DNA of 64,000 nucleotides from JAPPHA01 sp963662705 (GTDB lineage: Bacteria > Pseudomonadota > Alphaproteobacteria > Rhodobacterales > Rhodobacteraceae). The notes beneath the pieces are model-generated. The model had not been told where the DNA came from and made no database searches. It was given only the letters and a program-made list of their open reading frames with translations. Below, piece by piece: positions 52,619 to 61,408 of the stretch (positions are counted from its first letter, which is position 1; each line of letters opens with the position of its first letter). The stretch covers positions 1,736,001-1,800,000 of the forward strand of contig OY759767.1 of NCBI GenBank assembly GCA_963662705.2. Reading direction: 5' to 3'. Made by a program: the position numbers and the translations under genes.

Positions 52619-53574
52619 TGGGCGGGCGCCTCCGGAACGCGGATGTTCGCGGGACGCTTGAATTCGGCAAGTCGCTGGCGCCCATGTCCTGGCTTCGGGT
52701 CGGGGGCGAGGCCGAAGTGTTTTTTCAGCCGGCTGACGAAGACGATCTCGTGCATTTCATGCGGAATTTGCCCGCGGATATTCGTGCGATGCCGGTCGGC
52801 GTGTGTTCCAACCTTCTCATCCGCGACGGAGGTGTCGACGGCGTCGTCATTAGACTGGGTCGTGCCTTCGGCAAGGTCGGAATAGAGGGTGGCCGCGTCC
52901 TGGCGGGCGCGGCCGCACTCGGCCAGCATGTGGCGCGCAAGGCCGCCCGCGCCGGGATCGACATTTCGTTTCTGCGGACGATTCCGGGAACGATCGGAGG
53001 TGCGGTCAAGATGAATGCAGGATGCTATGGCCGGTATCTTGCCGATTCCTTCGTCAGTGCGCACGTGCTTGCACGAGACGGAACGCGCCACCTCCTCGGA
53101 GCCGGCGACATGGGTTTCGGTTACCGGACATCGGGCCTCTCCGACGACTGGATTGTGCTCGAGGCGGAATTGACGGGACCGAGACGCGATCCGGAGGCCA
53201 TCGAATCCGAGATGGATCGGCTGCTGGCCCGGCGTTCGGAAACTCAGCCAATTCGGGAACGGACCTGTGGGTCAGTGTTCAGGAACCCGGCGGGTTATTC
53301 TTCCACTGGCGACGACGACGACGGCCATGACATGAAGGCGTGGAAACTCATCGAGACTGCCGGAATGCGTGGAGCACGCGTCGGTGGCGCACAGATTTCC
53401 GAACGCCACGCCAATTTCATGGTCAACACGGGCAGCGCGTCGGCCGCCGAACTGGAAGCGCTCGGCGAAAACGTTCGAAAAAGGGTATTTCAAAAACACG
53501 GCGTCTGGTTAGAATGGGAAATCAGGCGGATTGGAAATCCGCGCCGCGAAGAAAAAGAAAACGCCGGACAATAG
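52618..53574 (+). CDS. murB: UDP-N-acetylenolpyruvoylglucosamine reductase MurB
   Basis: A 318-residue FAD enzyme reducing enolpyruvyl-UDP-GlcNAc to UDP-MurNAc with NADPH. FAD-domain motifs: WLRVGGEAEVFFQP, GVCSNLLIRDGGVDGVVI, and TIPGTIGGAVKMNAGCYG; catalytic Ser in RTCGSVFRNP. ISERHANFMVNTG is the C-terminal catalytic segment of the type with a short loop. The ATG shares a base with the murC stop. Confidence 0.94.
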   Translation: MGGRLRNADVRGTLEFGKSLAPMSWLRVGGEAEVFFQPADEDDLVHFMRNLPADIRAMPVGVCSNLLIRDGGVDGVVIRLGRAFGKVGIEGGRVLAGAAALGQHVARKAARAGIDISFLRTIPGTIGGAVKMNAGCYGRYLADSFVSAHVLARDGTRHLLGAGDMGFGYRTSGLSDDWIVLEAELTGPRRDPEAIESEMDRLLARRSETQPIRERTCGSVFRNPAGYSSTGDDDDGHDMKAWKLIETAGMRGARVGGAQISERHANFMVNTGSASAAELEALGENVRKRVFQKHGVWLEWEIRRIGNPRREEKENAGQ

Positions 53575-53609
53575 CAGTCGACGGCGCTGCGGCCGAGCGA
53601 GAGGCGGGA

Positions 53610-54524
53610 ATGTCGAGCAGGACAAGTCCCCGGATTGCGGTCCTTATGGGCGGCATGTCCCTGGAAAGGGAAGTATCCCTGGTTTCTGGCCAGGGTGTGG
53701 CCGATGCGTTGCGCCGGCGCGGATACACCGTACAGGAGATCGACGCCGGCCCGAACCTGCCGTCCGAGATCGCGCGTGAAACACCGGACGTGGCTTTCAA
53801 CGCCCTGCATGGACGGTGGGGAGAAGACGGGTGCGTGCAGGGTTTGCTGGAATTTCTGCGAATCCCGTATACGCACTCAGGCGTCCTGTCATCCGCTCTT
53901 GCAATGCACAAGGAACGCGCGAAGTCGGTCTTCCGTTCGGCGGGGCTGCCGGTGGCCGACAGCCTGGTTGTCTGCAGGGACGAGGTCAGCTCATCGCATC
54001 CGATCGATCCTCCCTACGTGGTCAAGCCGGTCAACGAGGGCTCATCGGTCGGTGTCACGTTCGTGACAGAGGGCGCCAATACGCCCGCCCGGCTCGACGC
54101 CGATGCGCCGGACCGGGTCATGGTCGAGCGTTATGTTCCTGGCCGCGAACTCACGACCGCGGTCATGGATGGGCGTGCGCTTGCCGTCACCGACATCCAG
54201 ACCGACGGCTGGTACAGCTACGATGCAAAGTACGTGCCCGGAGGATCGCGGCACGTGGTGCCTGCAGACATTCCACAGGAGATAACGGACGCCTGCCTCG
54301 ATTACGCGGTTCGCGCGCACCAGTCGCTCCATTGCCGGGGTGTGACGCGAACCGATTTCAGATGGGACGAAAGCAAGGGTCTCGAAGGGTTGTTCATTCT
54401 TGAAACCAATACGCAACCTGGCATGACGCCGACATCGCTGGTCCCTGAACAGGCCGAGTTGGCCGGTTTCAGCTATTCGGATCTGGTTTTGTGGTTGATT
54501 GAAGACGCGTCGTGCGACCGATGA
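53610..54524 (+). CDS. ddl: D-alanine--D-alanine ligase
   Basis: A 304-residue ATP-grasp ligase producing the D-Ala-D-Ala dipeptide for MurF. VLMGGMSLEREVSLVSG near the N-terminus, LHGRWGEDGCVQGLLE with the substrate-site Glu, PVNEGSSVGV (serine loop), and ETNTQPGMTPTSLVPEQA with metal ligands. The ATG at 53610 has GAGGCGGGA upstream, which fixes the start although the frame is open earlier inside murB. It overlaps ftsQ by 4 nt. Confidence 0.95.
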   Translation: MSSRTSPRIAVLMGGMSLEREVSLVSGQGVADALRRRGYTVQEIDAGPNLPSEIARETPDVAFNALHGRWGEDGCVQGLLEFLRIPYTHSGVLSSALAMHKERAKSVFRSAGLPVADSLVVCRDEVSSSHPIDPPYVVKPVNEGSSVGVTFVTEGANTPARLDADAPDRVMVERYVPGRELTTAVMDGRALAVTDIQTDGWYSYDAKYVPGGSRHVVPADIPQEITDACLDYAVRAHQSLHCRGVTRTDFRWDESKGLEGLFILETNTQPGMTPTSLVPEQAELAGFSYSDLVLWLIEDASCDR

Positions 54525-55423
54525 TGGGGATCGGTTCTCCTGATCCCGCGCCGAGTCGCCTGCGCTACCGATTGGAGCGGCTCTGGTTTTCACCAGCGTT
54601 CGGTCGCGCTGCCAGGATCGGGATTCCGCTGGCAGCCGCATTGTTGCCACTCGCATTCGTAGCGCAGAACCGCGATTTCAGGGAACGCGCGGTTGCCGGA
54701 GTCGCCGTCGCTGCTGCCGCCCTATCCGATCTTGCGCAGACGCCCGAGTTTCGCGTCGACACGCTGGATGTCATGGGCGCATCGCCCGAGGTAACGGCGG
54801 CGATCAGGGATGTTACGGACGGCGAGCTTCCCCGGAACTCGCTCAGCCTGGATATCGAACAGATTCGGCAGGTTATTCTTCGCGTGCCCGCAATCGAGTC
54901 GGCCACGCTTTTCCTCAAGCCCGGCGGAATCCTCGAAATCAGGGTCGCCGAACGGCAACCGGCTGCGGTCTGGCGCCACGAATTCGGGCTTGCGCTGGTC
55001 GACCGCGACGGCAGGCGAATTGGCTCTCTCGAGTCACGAAGTGAAAGAGAGAGCCTGCCGCTGATCGTCGGCGAAGGTGCTCCGGAAGCGATCGGCGAGG
55101 CGTTGGAGCTGTTCAAGGTGGCGCGACCGATCTTTGGACGAATCCGCGGCCTGCGCAGGGTGGGAGAAAGGCGTTGGGATCTCGTCCTGGACCGGGATCA
55201 AACGATAAAACTGCCCGAGTCGCGCGCTACAGATGTCTTGAGACGAATAACCGAGCTGCACCTGGAGCATCGTTTGCTCGATCGCTTCGTGACCGTCGTT
55301 GATTTTCGCCTGCCGGAACGGCCGGTTCTCCGGGTGGAACACGACAAGTTCAGGGCCGGCGACGACTTCGGGAACGATGCAGACCGGCACGCGGGCGGGA
55401 CAGTACCAGCCGGAGGGACATAG
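54521..55423 (+). CDS. ftsQ: Cell division protein FtsQ
   Basis: A 300-residue bitopic divisome protein. A short cytoplasmic part, one membrane helix (about 33-50; IGIPLAAALLPLAFVAQ), then the periplasmic POTRA domain (VDTLDVMGASPEVTAAI to LEIRVAERQPAAVWRH) and the FtsQ beta domain ending near VDFRLPERPVLRV. It connects FtsL and FtsB with the early divisome. The ATG overlaps the ddl stop, and ftsA follows after 3 nt. Confidence 0.92.
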   Translation: MMGIGSPDPAPSRLRYRLERLWFSPAFGRAARIGIPLAAALLPLAFVAQNRDFRERAVAGVAVAAAALSDLAQTPEFRVDTLDVMGASPEVTAAIRDVTDGELPRNSLSLDIEQIRQVILRVPAIESATLFLKPGGILEIRVAERQPAAVWRHEFGLALVDRDGRRIGSLESRSERESLPLIVGEGAPEAIGEALELFKVARPIFGRIRGLRRVGERRWDLVLDRDQTIKLPESRATDVLRRITELHLEHRLLDRFVTVVDFRLPERPVLRVEHDKFRAGDDFGNDADRHAGGTVPAGGT

Positions 55424-55426
55424 GAT

Positions 55427-56758
55427 ATGCCGATACAATATCAATCCCAGCGATTGATGCGCCAGAGGCGGAAGGCCGCGCTCAAACGCCGGCGCATCGC
55501 GATTCTCGACATCGGCTCGACCAAGATTGCCTGCATGATCCTGCAGTTGTCGCCAGAGCTCAGGTCGGAACCAATCGGCGTTCGCGATGCGCACGCTTTC
55601 TACGAACTCTACCGGGTCATTGGCGTCGCAACCACGCGTTCCCGGGGAATCCGTTTTGGCGAAATCTGCACGATGGACGAAGCCGAGCGCGCGATCCGGA
55701 CGGCAATAAGCGGTGCCCAGAAGATGGCGCAAACCCGGGTCGATCACGTCATCGCATGCTTTTCCGGGGGGCTGCCCCGGTCGTTCAGCGTCAGCGGCGG
55801 CACCGAACTTGGCGGAGGCTCAGTGACCGAGTCCGACATCGGCAGGGTGCTCGGAAGCTGCGAATCGCCGGAACGGAATGCGAGCCGTGAAGCCATTCAT
55901 GCGATGCCGGTCAATTTTCAGGTTGACGATCGAAGCGAACTCGTCGACCCGCGCGGCCTGACCGGTTCGCATTTGAGTGTCGATACGCACCTCCTGACGA
56001 TCCAGGGCCAGGCATTGACGAACCTCCAGCTCTGTATTCGGCAATGTGATCTCGAAATCGCCGGTGTTGCATTTGCCGGCTACGCCAGCGGACTCGCGTC
56101 ACTCGTCGACGATGAAAGGGAGTTCGGGGCCGTTTGCGTCGATCTTGGAGGCGGCAGTTCGACTGTATCGATTTTCCTGAAAAACCACATGATTTTTGCC
56201 GACAGCGTCCGCCTGGGCGGCAGTCACATTACCTCCGACATCTCGAAGGGATTGCAGATCCCGTTCGAAGTTTCCGAGAGGATCAAGACCCTGCATGGAG
56301 GAGTCACGGTCACGGGAGCAGATGACCGCGAGATGATCGAACTTGTCTCTTCCGATGAGGCAGACCGGGATTATCGCCGTGTCAGCCGGGCCGAACTGAT
56401 CGGTGTGATCAAACCCCGGATGGAGGAAATCCTCGAGGAAGTACGCTCACGCATGGAGAATGGCGGGTTTGGCCACCTGCCGAGTCGGCGAATCGTGCTG
56501 ACAGGAGGAGGTAGCCTTCTTCACGGCCTCGACAGGCTTGCGGCACGGGTCCTGGGTCAGGAAGTGAGATTGGGGCGCCCGCTCAGGATCGCCGGCCTGC
56601 CGCAGGCAGCTTCAGGACCTGCATTCTCGGCAACCGTGGGCCTGACGTTGCATACGGTCTTGCCGCAGGACGAGTGCTGGGACTTCCATGCGCCGGACCT
56701 GGCGCTGGACGGGCTGTCATTCGGCAACATGGTTCGCTGGCTGCGTGAGAACTGGTAA
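55427..56758 (+). CDS. ftsA: Cell division protein FtsA
   Basis: A 443-residue actin-like ATPase tethering FtsZ to the membrane. Phosphate 1 motif AILDIGSTKIACMIL near 24-38, phosphate 2 in VCVDLGGGSSTVSIF, adenosine motif IVLTGGGSLLHGLDRLA. The C-terminal amphipathic membrane helix is the last segment, FGNMVRWLRENW. The dcw order is then interrupted by two antisense genes before ftsZ. Confidence 0.95.
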   Translation: MPIQYQSQRLMRQRRKAALKRRRIAILDIGSTKIACMILQLSPELRSEPIGVRDAHAFYELYRVIGVATTRSRGIRFGEICTMDEAERAIRTAISGAQKMAQTRVDHVIACFSGGLPRSFSVSGGTELGGGSVTESDIGRVLGSCESPERNASREAIHAMPVNFQVDDRSELVDPRGLTGSHLSVDTHLLTIQGQALTNLQLCIRQCDLEIAGVAFAGYASGLASLVDDEREFGAVCVDLGGGSSTVSIFLKNHMIFADSVRLGGSHITSDISKGLQIPFEVSERIKTLHGGVTVTGADDREMIELVSSDEADRDYRRVSRAELIGVIKPRMEEILEEVRSRMENGGFGHLPSRRIVLTGGGSLLHGLDRLAARVLGQEVRLGRPLRIAGLPQAASGPAFSATVGLTLHTVLPQDECWDFHAPDLALDGLSFGNMVRWLRENW

Positions 56759-56852
56759 GAGATTGGTCGGGGCATGCGGCACGGGAGGACGTGATCACCG
56801 GCTACCCGGACCCGCGATAGGGTAGAGGGTCAGCATTGAATTCCGGGGTTAT

Positions 56853-57308
56853 CTATCGGCCAATGACTACCGGTCCCGTCATTCCATCATACGTCAAGGT
56901 GAATTTTTTCAAAAACGTTCTTCCTATGAGGGCGAAATGCTGTTGGCCTCCTTCATGCAAGTGAACTCCCGCGAACCGCCCAACTGTCGTATTGTTTAGA
57001 GCTGGAATGCGTATTTGGGCGAGATGAATGTTGAGTTCATGAATTCCGTGAGCACCAGCGCTTTTCTGTCGTTCGACAATCGGAAGCTTCAAGGCCGAAG
57101 CGAGAGTAGAATCAATGCAGCTTTCCGTTGCACCCGTATCAACTAGAGCCGGGTGTGATGCTTTCGGTAGTGCCGGCACCACTCCATTAGCGTGCCGGTA
57201 GCCGGAATCAAATCCTACCTGAACGGACAGTGTTGGACCGAAAGCCACGAGCAGGCCTCTTCCTTTGGACCCGTTGTTATCCTGGAATCCGCAAAATGCC
57301 TTAACCAT
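56853..57308 (-). CDS. Retropepsin-like aspartic protease
   Basis: A 151-residue protein with a single-domain retroviral-type aspartic protease fold. The catalytic motif ALVDTGATESCID has Asp57 in DTGA, and the second family hallmark, a hydrophobic-Gly segment FALIGRTFLKKF, is near 127-138. A homodimer would be needed to build the active site, as in retropepsins. No signal peptide or membrane helix, so it is probably cytoplasmic. Its ATG overlaps the stop of the small upstream gene by 8 nt, so the two are coupled. It sits antisense between ftsA and ftsZ. Substrate unknown. Confidence 0.82.
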   Translation of the reverse strand: MVKAFCGFQDNNGSKGRGLLVAFGPTLSVQVGFDSGYRHANGVVPALPKASHPALVDTGATESCIDSTLASALKLPIVERQKSAGAHGIHELNIHLAQIRIPALNNTTVGRFAGVHLHEGGQQHFALIGRTFLKKFTLTYDGMTGPVVIGR

Positions 57309-57558
57309 GAACAGGCCGATACAATACGGATGCAGGAAGAACGAACGGTGCAGCCCCGATTTCTCTGATCAAATAGGGGCCTTCTCCAAAGCGGGATGTC
57401 GCTTCATCGGCAGCAAGTTCGAACGTGCTGTATGTCCCAACGAGGTTTTCGTCGTGCACGACAACCCATTCCCCGAAGTCATCGGCCTCAAGTGTTTCAC
57501 GCATGCGTTCAAAAGCAGCAATTTCCTTCGTCAAGGACGTTTCATGACGACCGGACAT
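57301..57558 (-). CDS. Small protein of unknown function, partner of the retropepsin-like protease
   Basis: An 85-residue soluble protein. A helical, charged N-terminus (TKEIAAFERMRETLEAD) leads into a beta-rich part: GEWVVVHDENLVGTYSTFEL, FGEGPYLIREIGAAP and LPASVLYRPV. The pattern of a W-V-x-V-H-x-x-x-L-V-G strand pair followed by G-P-Y-L-I-R suggests a compact alpha/beta domain. I recall similar unnamed proteins beside aspartic proteases in other genomes, but cannot verify it here. The 8-nt overlap with the protease gene implies a joint role, such as inhibitor, adaptor or substrate presenter. Confidence 0.7.
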   Translation of the reverse strand: MSGRHETSLTKEIAAFERMRETLEADDFGEWVVVHDENLVGTYSTFELAADEATSRFGEGPYLIREIGAAPFVLPASVLYRPVHG

Positions 57559-57745
57559 GGCAATGGACGCACTGACGAAAGCGCTCTCCGGAATTTGTCG
57601 GCAGGCACGTCAATGCTGCCTTTTGGTGATGTCATCATCCTTGGCAATCTCCGTTTGCTGGTTCGCGTCAATCCGGACCGTTGACGGACTTAGGCATGAT
57701 TTGGCGGTTACAAGGGAGAAAACCGCAAGGAAAAAGAACAAATCT

Positions 57746-57817
57746 GCCAAAAATTGGCGCTCTTGCCATTTTTCACGGAAGATTTTTCGTGCTTTTTTGA
57801 ACGGGGCTTGCTATAAT
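57746..57817 (+). promoter_or_regulatory. Candidate ftsZ promoter and palindrome
   Basis: TATAAT at 57812-57817 is a perfect -10 and is preceded by TGC, forming an extended -10 (TGCTATAAT); no good -35 lies 17 nt upstream. A small palindrome, GCCAA-AAA-TTGGC at 57746-57758, lies about 55 nt before it and could be an operator. The antisense gene pair upstream would cut ftsZ off from read-through of ftsQA mRNA, so its own promoter is expected. Confidence 0.5.
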
Positions 57818-57886
57818 TCGACAACGGCAGGCCGAAAGAAGCACTGACCGACAAGGCTGAGCAGAAGCAAAACAGGCGATTTCAGC

Positions 57887-59671
57887 ATGAGTTTGACACT
57901 TTGCATGCCCAACGTGGCAGACCTTAAACCACGCATTGTCGTAATGGGAATCGGAGGTGCTGGCGGCAATGCCGTCAACAACATGATCACCAAGAATCTC
58001 GAGGGCGTCGAATTTGTTGTTGCCAACACGGATGCCCAGGCGTTGCAGCTTTCGATGGCGTCACACAAGGTTCAACTGGGCGAAAAACTGACCGAGGGCC
58101 TCGGTGCAGGAGCGTCGCCTGACGTCGGCGCGGCCGCGGCCAAGGAGAGCATTGAGGCGGTCAAGGATCATCTTGGCGGATGTCATATGTGCTTCGTCAC
58201 GGCGGGATTGGGCGGAGGGACCGGAACCGGTGCCGCACCGGTCATTTCCGAAGTTGCACGGGAACTCGGCGTTCTGACCGTTGGCGTCGTCACGAAACCT
58301 TTCGACTTCGAAGGCATCCGAAGAATGCGTTACGCCGACGACGGGTTGTTGGCGATCAAGGACAAGGTCGACACGCTGATTGTCATCCCCAACCAGAATC
58401 TTTTCCGGGTCGCCAACGAAAAGACAACCATCACCGACGCGTTCGCCATGGCCGACGAAGTCCTTTACCAGGGCGTGAAGGGGGTCACCGACCTCATGGT
58501 CAAGCCAGGGATCATCAATCTGGACTTTTCCGACATTCGTTCGGTCATGAACGAAATGGGGCAGGCCATGATGGGTACCGGAGAGTGCTCCGGCGAAGGA
58601 CGGGCAATCAAGGCTGCCGAAGGCGCGATTTCCAATCCCTTGCTTGACGAGGTCTCCTTCAGGGGCGCTCGCGGGGTCCTGATCAACATAACCGGTGGTC
58701 CGGACATGACCCTGTTCGAAGTCGATGAAGCTGCGAACCGAATTCGGCAGGAGCTTGATCCTGACGAGACTGATGCGAACATCATTGTCGGCTCGACCCA
58801 GGATCCGGCGATGGAGGGCACGATCAAGATTTCGGTCGTCGCGACCGGAATCGACAGACCACCTGGTGCGAATACCGCCAGCCAGCCGGAATTCGGATTC
58901 GAGACCGATGTCGAACCCGCCGGTAATGCTCATCACGGTGAAGGCAACGGCGCCTCCAACGGTGCTTACTGGGATCACGGGAGCACGCATGTCGAACAGG
59001 ACCTCCCTGTTGCGCAAGGCGCGTCCGTGTACGGGAACGGTGCAGAGCAGGACGGAACGCGGCTTTCCAGGGAGGGCGAGTTGCAGGACGGAGACCCGGG
59101 CCAGGTGAATGCGCGTGAACAGGAATTGGTCGGACAGGAAGTCATGAAGCCGGGATGGCATGAACAGAACCATCCGGCGGCTTTGGCGGATGATCCGCTC
59201 TCGGCAGGTGCTGCCGAGACAGGCCATGGAACAGACGGAACAGGCGAAGTCGACAAGGAATTGCCGGCACCGGCTTATCGCTCCCGGGGGACGGGAATGA
59301 CGTCAGGTATCATGCATGCGGAAGAATCCGGGACCGAACAGGTTTCACGCGCGGGTGAACGAAACACCGATCCGTCGTTCGAGACCGCCCCGCACCATCA
59401 CGATACCGCGACCGAAATGCGCGAGAGCGGCCAGGAATGGGACGGGGCTCAACAGGTTAATGACAAGGGAGCAGAGCAAGGGCGAAATGGTGGATTCGGG
59501 TTGAACAACCTGATTTCGAAAATGACCGGACGCTCTGCGTCGTCGCAGTCGGGACGCCGCGAACCCGCGGTCACATCTGATTTGCGGCGTCGTGACGAAT
59601 ATGGTGACGAAAGGGTTTCCGAGTTCGAACAAAACGAAATTCCTGCGTTTCTTCGTCGCCAGGCAAACTGA
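57887..59671 (+). CDS. ftsZ: Cell division protein FtsZ with a long C-terminal linker
   Basis: A 594-residue tubulin-like GTPase that forms the division ring. The GTPase core covers about 15-320: GIGGAGGNAVNNMI, the GTP signature GGGTGTGAAPVISE, and the T7 loop NLDFSDIRSVMNEMGQAMMG. After residue 325 comes an unusually long (about 250 residues), glutamate-, glycine-, glutamine- and histidine-rich disordered linker. The conserved C-terminal peptide NEIPAFLRRQAN at 583-594 binds FtsA and other partners. Alphaproteobacterial FtsZ proteins often have long linkers. The ATG at 57887 begins MSLTLCMPN, in line with relatives. Confidence 0.96.
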   Translation: MSLTLCMPNVADLKPRIVVMGIGGAGGNAVNNMITKNLEGVEFVVANTDAQALQLSMASHKVQLGEKLTEGLGAGASPDVGAAAAKESIEAVKDHLGGCHMCFVTAGLGGGTGTGAAPVISEVARELGVLTVGVVTKPFDFEGIRRMRYADDGLLAIKDKVDTLIVIPNQNLFRVANEKTTITDAFAMADEVLYQGVKGVTDLMVKPGIINLDFSDIRSVMNEMGQAMMGTGECSGEGRAIKAAEGAISNPLLDEVSFRGARGVLINITGGPDMTLFEVDEAANRIRQELDPDETDANIIVGSTQDPAMEGTIKISVVATGIDRPPGANTASQPEFGFETDVEPAGNAHHGEGNGASNGAYWDHGSTHVEQDLPVAQGASVYGNGAEQDGTRLSREGELQDGDPGQVNAREQELVGQEVMKPGWHEQNHPAALADDPLSAGAAETGHGTDGTGEVDKELPAPAYRSRGTGMTSGIMHAEESGTEQVSRAGERNTDPSFETAPHHHDTATEMRESGQEWDGAQQVNDKGAEQGRNGGFGLNNLISKMTGRSASSQSGRREPAVTSDLRRRDEYGDERVSEFEQNEIPAFLRRQAN

Positions 59672-60177
59672 TTGATCGGGCAACGCTCTTCCTCCACGTT
59701 GCAAGACCGCGCCGACCGCGTGTCCCGAAATGTGATACGGTGCCTGATTGCCCGGTGACGGGCATGTTTTCTTCGCCCGTTTCTTTCTGGCGCGGCGGAA
59801 TTATGGGACGGCAGCAGGTTGCCGCGCAATTTCGTCCGGGAAACCGTCGGCCTTGCCTGCCGTCGGCGATTTCTGCTGGATATTGCACATGGTTCGTTGT
59901 ATCCGTCGAGACGTTTGATTGAGAGGGCGGGCGTGCAAGAGCCTGTTACGGTCAGGGTCGCGTCTCGATCGTTGGGTCGGAATTTGGCGAAGGACTTGAA
60001 ACCGATACATTTGGATACCGTGCACACCATGCACACACTGTAGCAATTGGACACAATTCTTGATTTGAGCAGATTTGCGCCGGTCTTGTAGTAAAAGTTC
60101 TGCGGATTGTTTCGGTTGAGTTTTGGTTCCGGTTTCCAGCCCGCGTTGTGTGACCGGAAGAACCTGAAGGCGAGCAT
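59672..60177. other. ftsZ-lpxC intergenic region
   Basis: 506 bases. A terminator-like hairpin (listed separately) ends the ftsZ transcript. A long minus-strand frame runs through from lpxC into ftsZ but has no motifs and is antisense noise. TGCACAC is directly repeated near 60020-60035. The lpxC promoter probably lies in the second half; no clear hexamers were identified. Confidence 0.45.
59749..59773 (+). terminator. Candidate rho-independent terminator after ftsZ
   Basis: TGCCCG (59749-59754), loop GTGA and CGGGCA (59759-59764) form a 6-bp GC-rich stem, followed by TGTTTTCTTC. The T-rich tail is imperfect, so termination may be partial. It lies 78 nt beyond the ftsZ stop and would separate ftsZ from lpxC. 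Confidence 0.45.
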
Positions 60178-61131
60178 TTGCAGGCGACAATCAACAGGCA
60201 GATAAGCTTTGAGGGGATCGGGCTCCACTCGGGTGAGCCGGTGACCATGAGACTGTTTCCGGAAGAGGCGGACTGCGGCATCTGCTTCACGCGAACGGAC
60301 ATTACGGATCGAAATAACCGAATATCGGCAACCTATGACAAGGTCGCGAGTACTGACCTGCGCACGGTGATCGGAAACTCGGACGGCGTCCGGGTCTCGA
60401 CGGTCGAGCACATCATGGCGGCGCTGGCGGGGACAGGGATCTTCAATGTCCGGGTCGAAATTGACGGACCGGAAGTTCCGATCATGGACGGCAGTTCCGA
60501 ACAATTCGTGCAGGAAATCCTCCTTGCCGGTGTGAGACAGGTCGACGCACCAATTCGGGCGATCAGAATTCTCGAGGACGTATCGGTCACGAATGACGAC
60601 GTCACGGTTTCGTTGTCTCCGTCTCCGGGATTCGAGATCGATTTTCACATCGAGTACGAGTCCGAAGCCATCGGGACGCAAACCAAGTCGCTCAACATGG
60701 CTAACGGCGCATTTGTTCGTGAACTCAGTCTTTCACGGACCTTTGTCGAACACGCCGATATTCCGAAGGTCTGGGCGCGGGGCCTTGGGCGCGGCGGCAG
60801 TTTTGCCACGACAATGGTCATCGCCGGCCCGAGCGTGCTGAACCCGGAGGGATTTCGGTACCGGGACGAGTGCGTACGCCACAAGATGTTGGACGCGTTC
60901 GGTGACCTTGCGCTGGCTGGCGCGCCGATTCTCGGAAAATTTACCGGAATCAAGGCAGGACACAGTGCAACGAACAGGCTGCTTCGCAAGCTCTTCACGA
61001 CGCCCGGTGCGTGGGATGTCGTCAATTGCGATGAAGCCATGAATGACCTTATTCCGGGTTATGACATCATGGTCGAAGACCTGCGTCGGGACCACGAAAT
61101 CGGAATGGATTCCCACGCCCGATTTCATTGA
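60178..61131 (+). CDS. lpxC: UDP-3-O-acyl-N-acetylglucosamine deacetylase
   Basis: A 317-residue zinc deacetylase catalysing the committed step of lipid A synthesis. Motifs: GIGLHSGEPVTMRLFPE, STVEHIMAALAG with Glu77 base and zinc-ligand His78, and RHKMLDAFGDLALAG with the other His and Asp ligands. GIKAGHSATNRLL carries the catalytic His. The start is a TTG at 60178 with GAAGG 7 nt upstream; no ATG or GTG fits the normal N-terminus. Its presence shows an LPS-bearing outer membrane. The rare start codon may lower expression. Confidence 0.94.
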   Translation: MQATINRQISFEGIGLHSGEPVTMRLFPEEADCGICFTRTDITDRNNRISATYDKVASTDLRTVIGNSDGVRVSTVEHIMAALAGTGIFNVRVEIDGPEVPIMDGSSEQFVQEILLAGVRQVDAPIRAIRILEDVSVTNDDVTVSLSPSPGFEIDFHIEYESEAIGTQTKSLNMANGAFVRELSLSRTFVEHADIPKVWARGLGRGGSFATTMVIAGPSVLNPEGFRYRDECVRHKMLDAFGDLALAGAPILGKFTGIKAGHSATNRLLRKLFTTPGAWDVVNCDEAMNDLIPGYDIMVEDLRRDHEIGMDSHARFH

Positions 61132-61408
61132 GTGCCGTCCGGGCCGACCGAACCCTTCAACGTGCGAGTCCCCTCGGGCAAAGGAAGCTGCCCAGCGGAG
61201 AATTGGTGGCGCGCGGATGCAGGAAATCCGTGCATGCGCGGGAATCTTGCGTGCTGCGTGCGCGGACGACCGAAATAACACGATCCGTTTACGACGCCCT
61301 TACCGAGACCGGGAATCTCGGGTACTGTTCTATTGCCGAAGGGTGCCGAGTTGTTTAAAGGCGCGCGCTGACGGGCATGATTTCTGGTCAAGCGGAGTCG
61401 AACGGTTT

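Noticed and set aside
60015..60040. Direct repeat TGCACAC near 60020-60035 as a possible regulatory site upstream of lpxC
   Set aside because: Two seven-base copies nine bases apart are weak evidence without conservation or a known protein; noted in the intergenic entry only.
59449..60681. A 410-codon minus-strand frame spanning the ftsZ-lpxC gap
   Set aside because: It is antisense to the ends of both ftsZ and lpxC, rich in Arg/Asp as typical for shadows of GC-rich genes, and has no motifs. The gap portion is not enough to support a gene.
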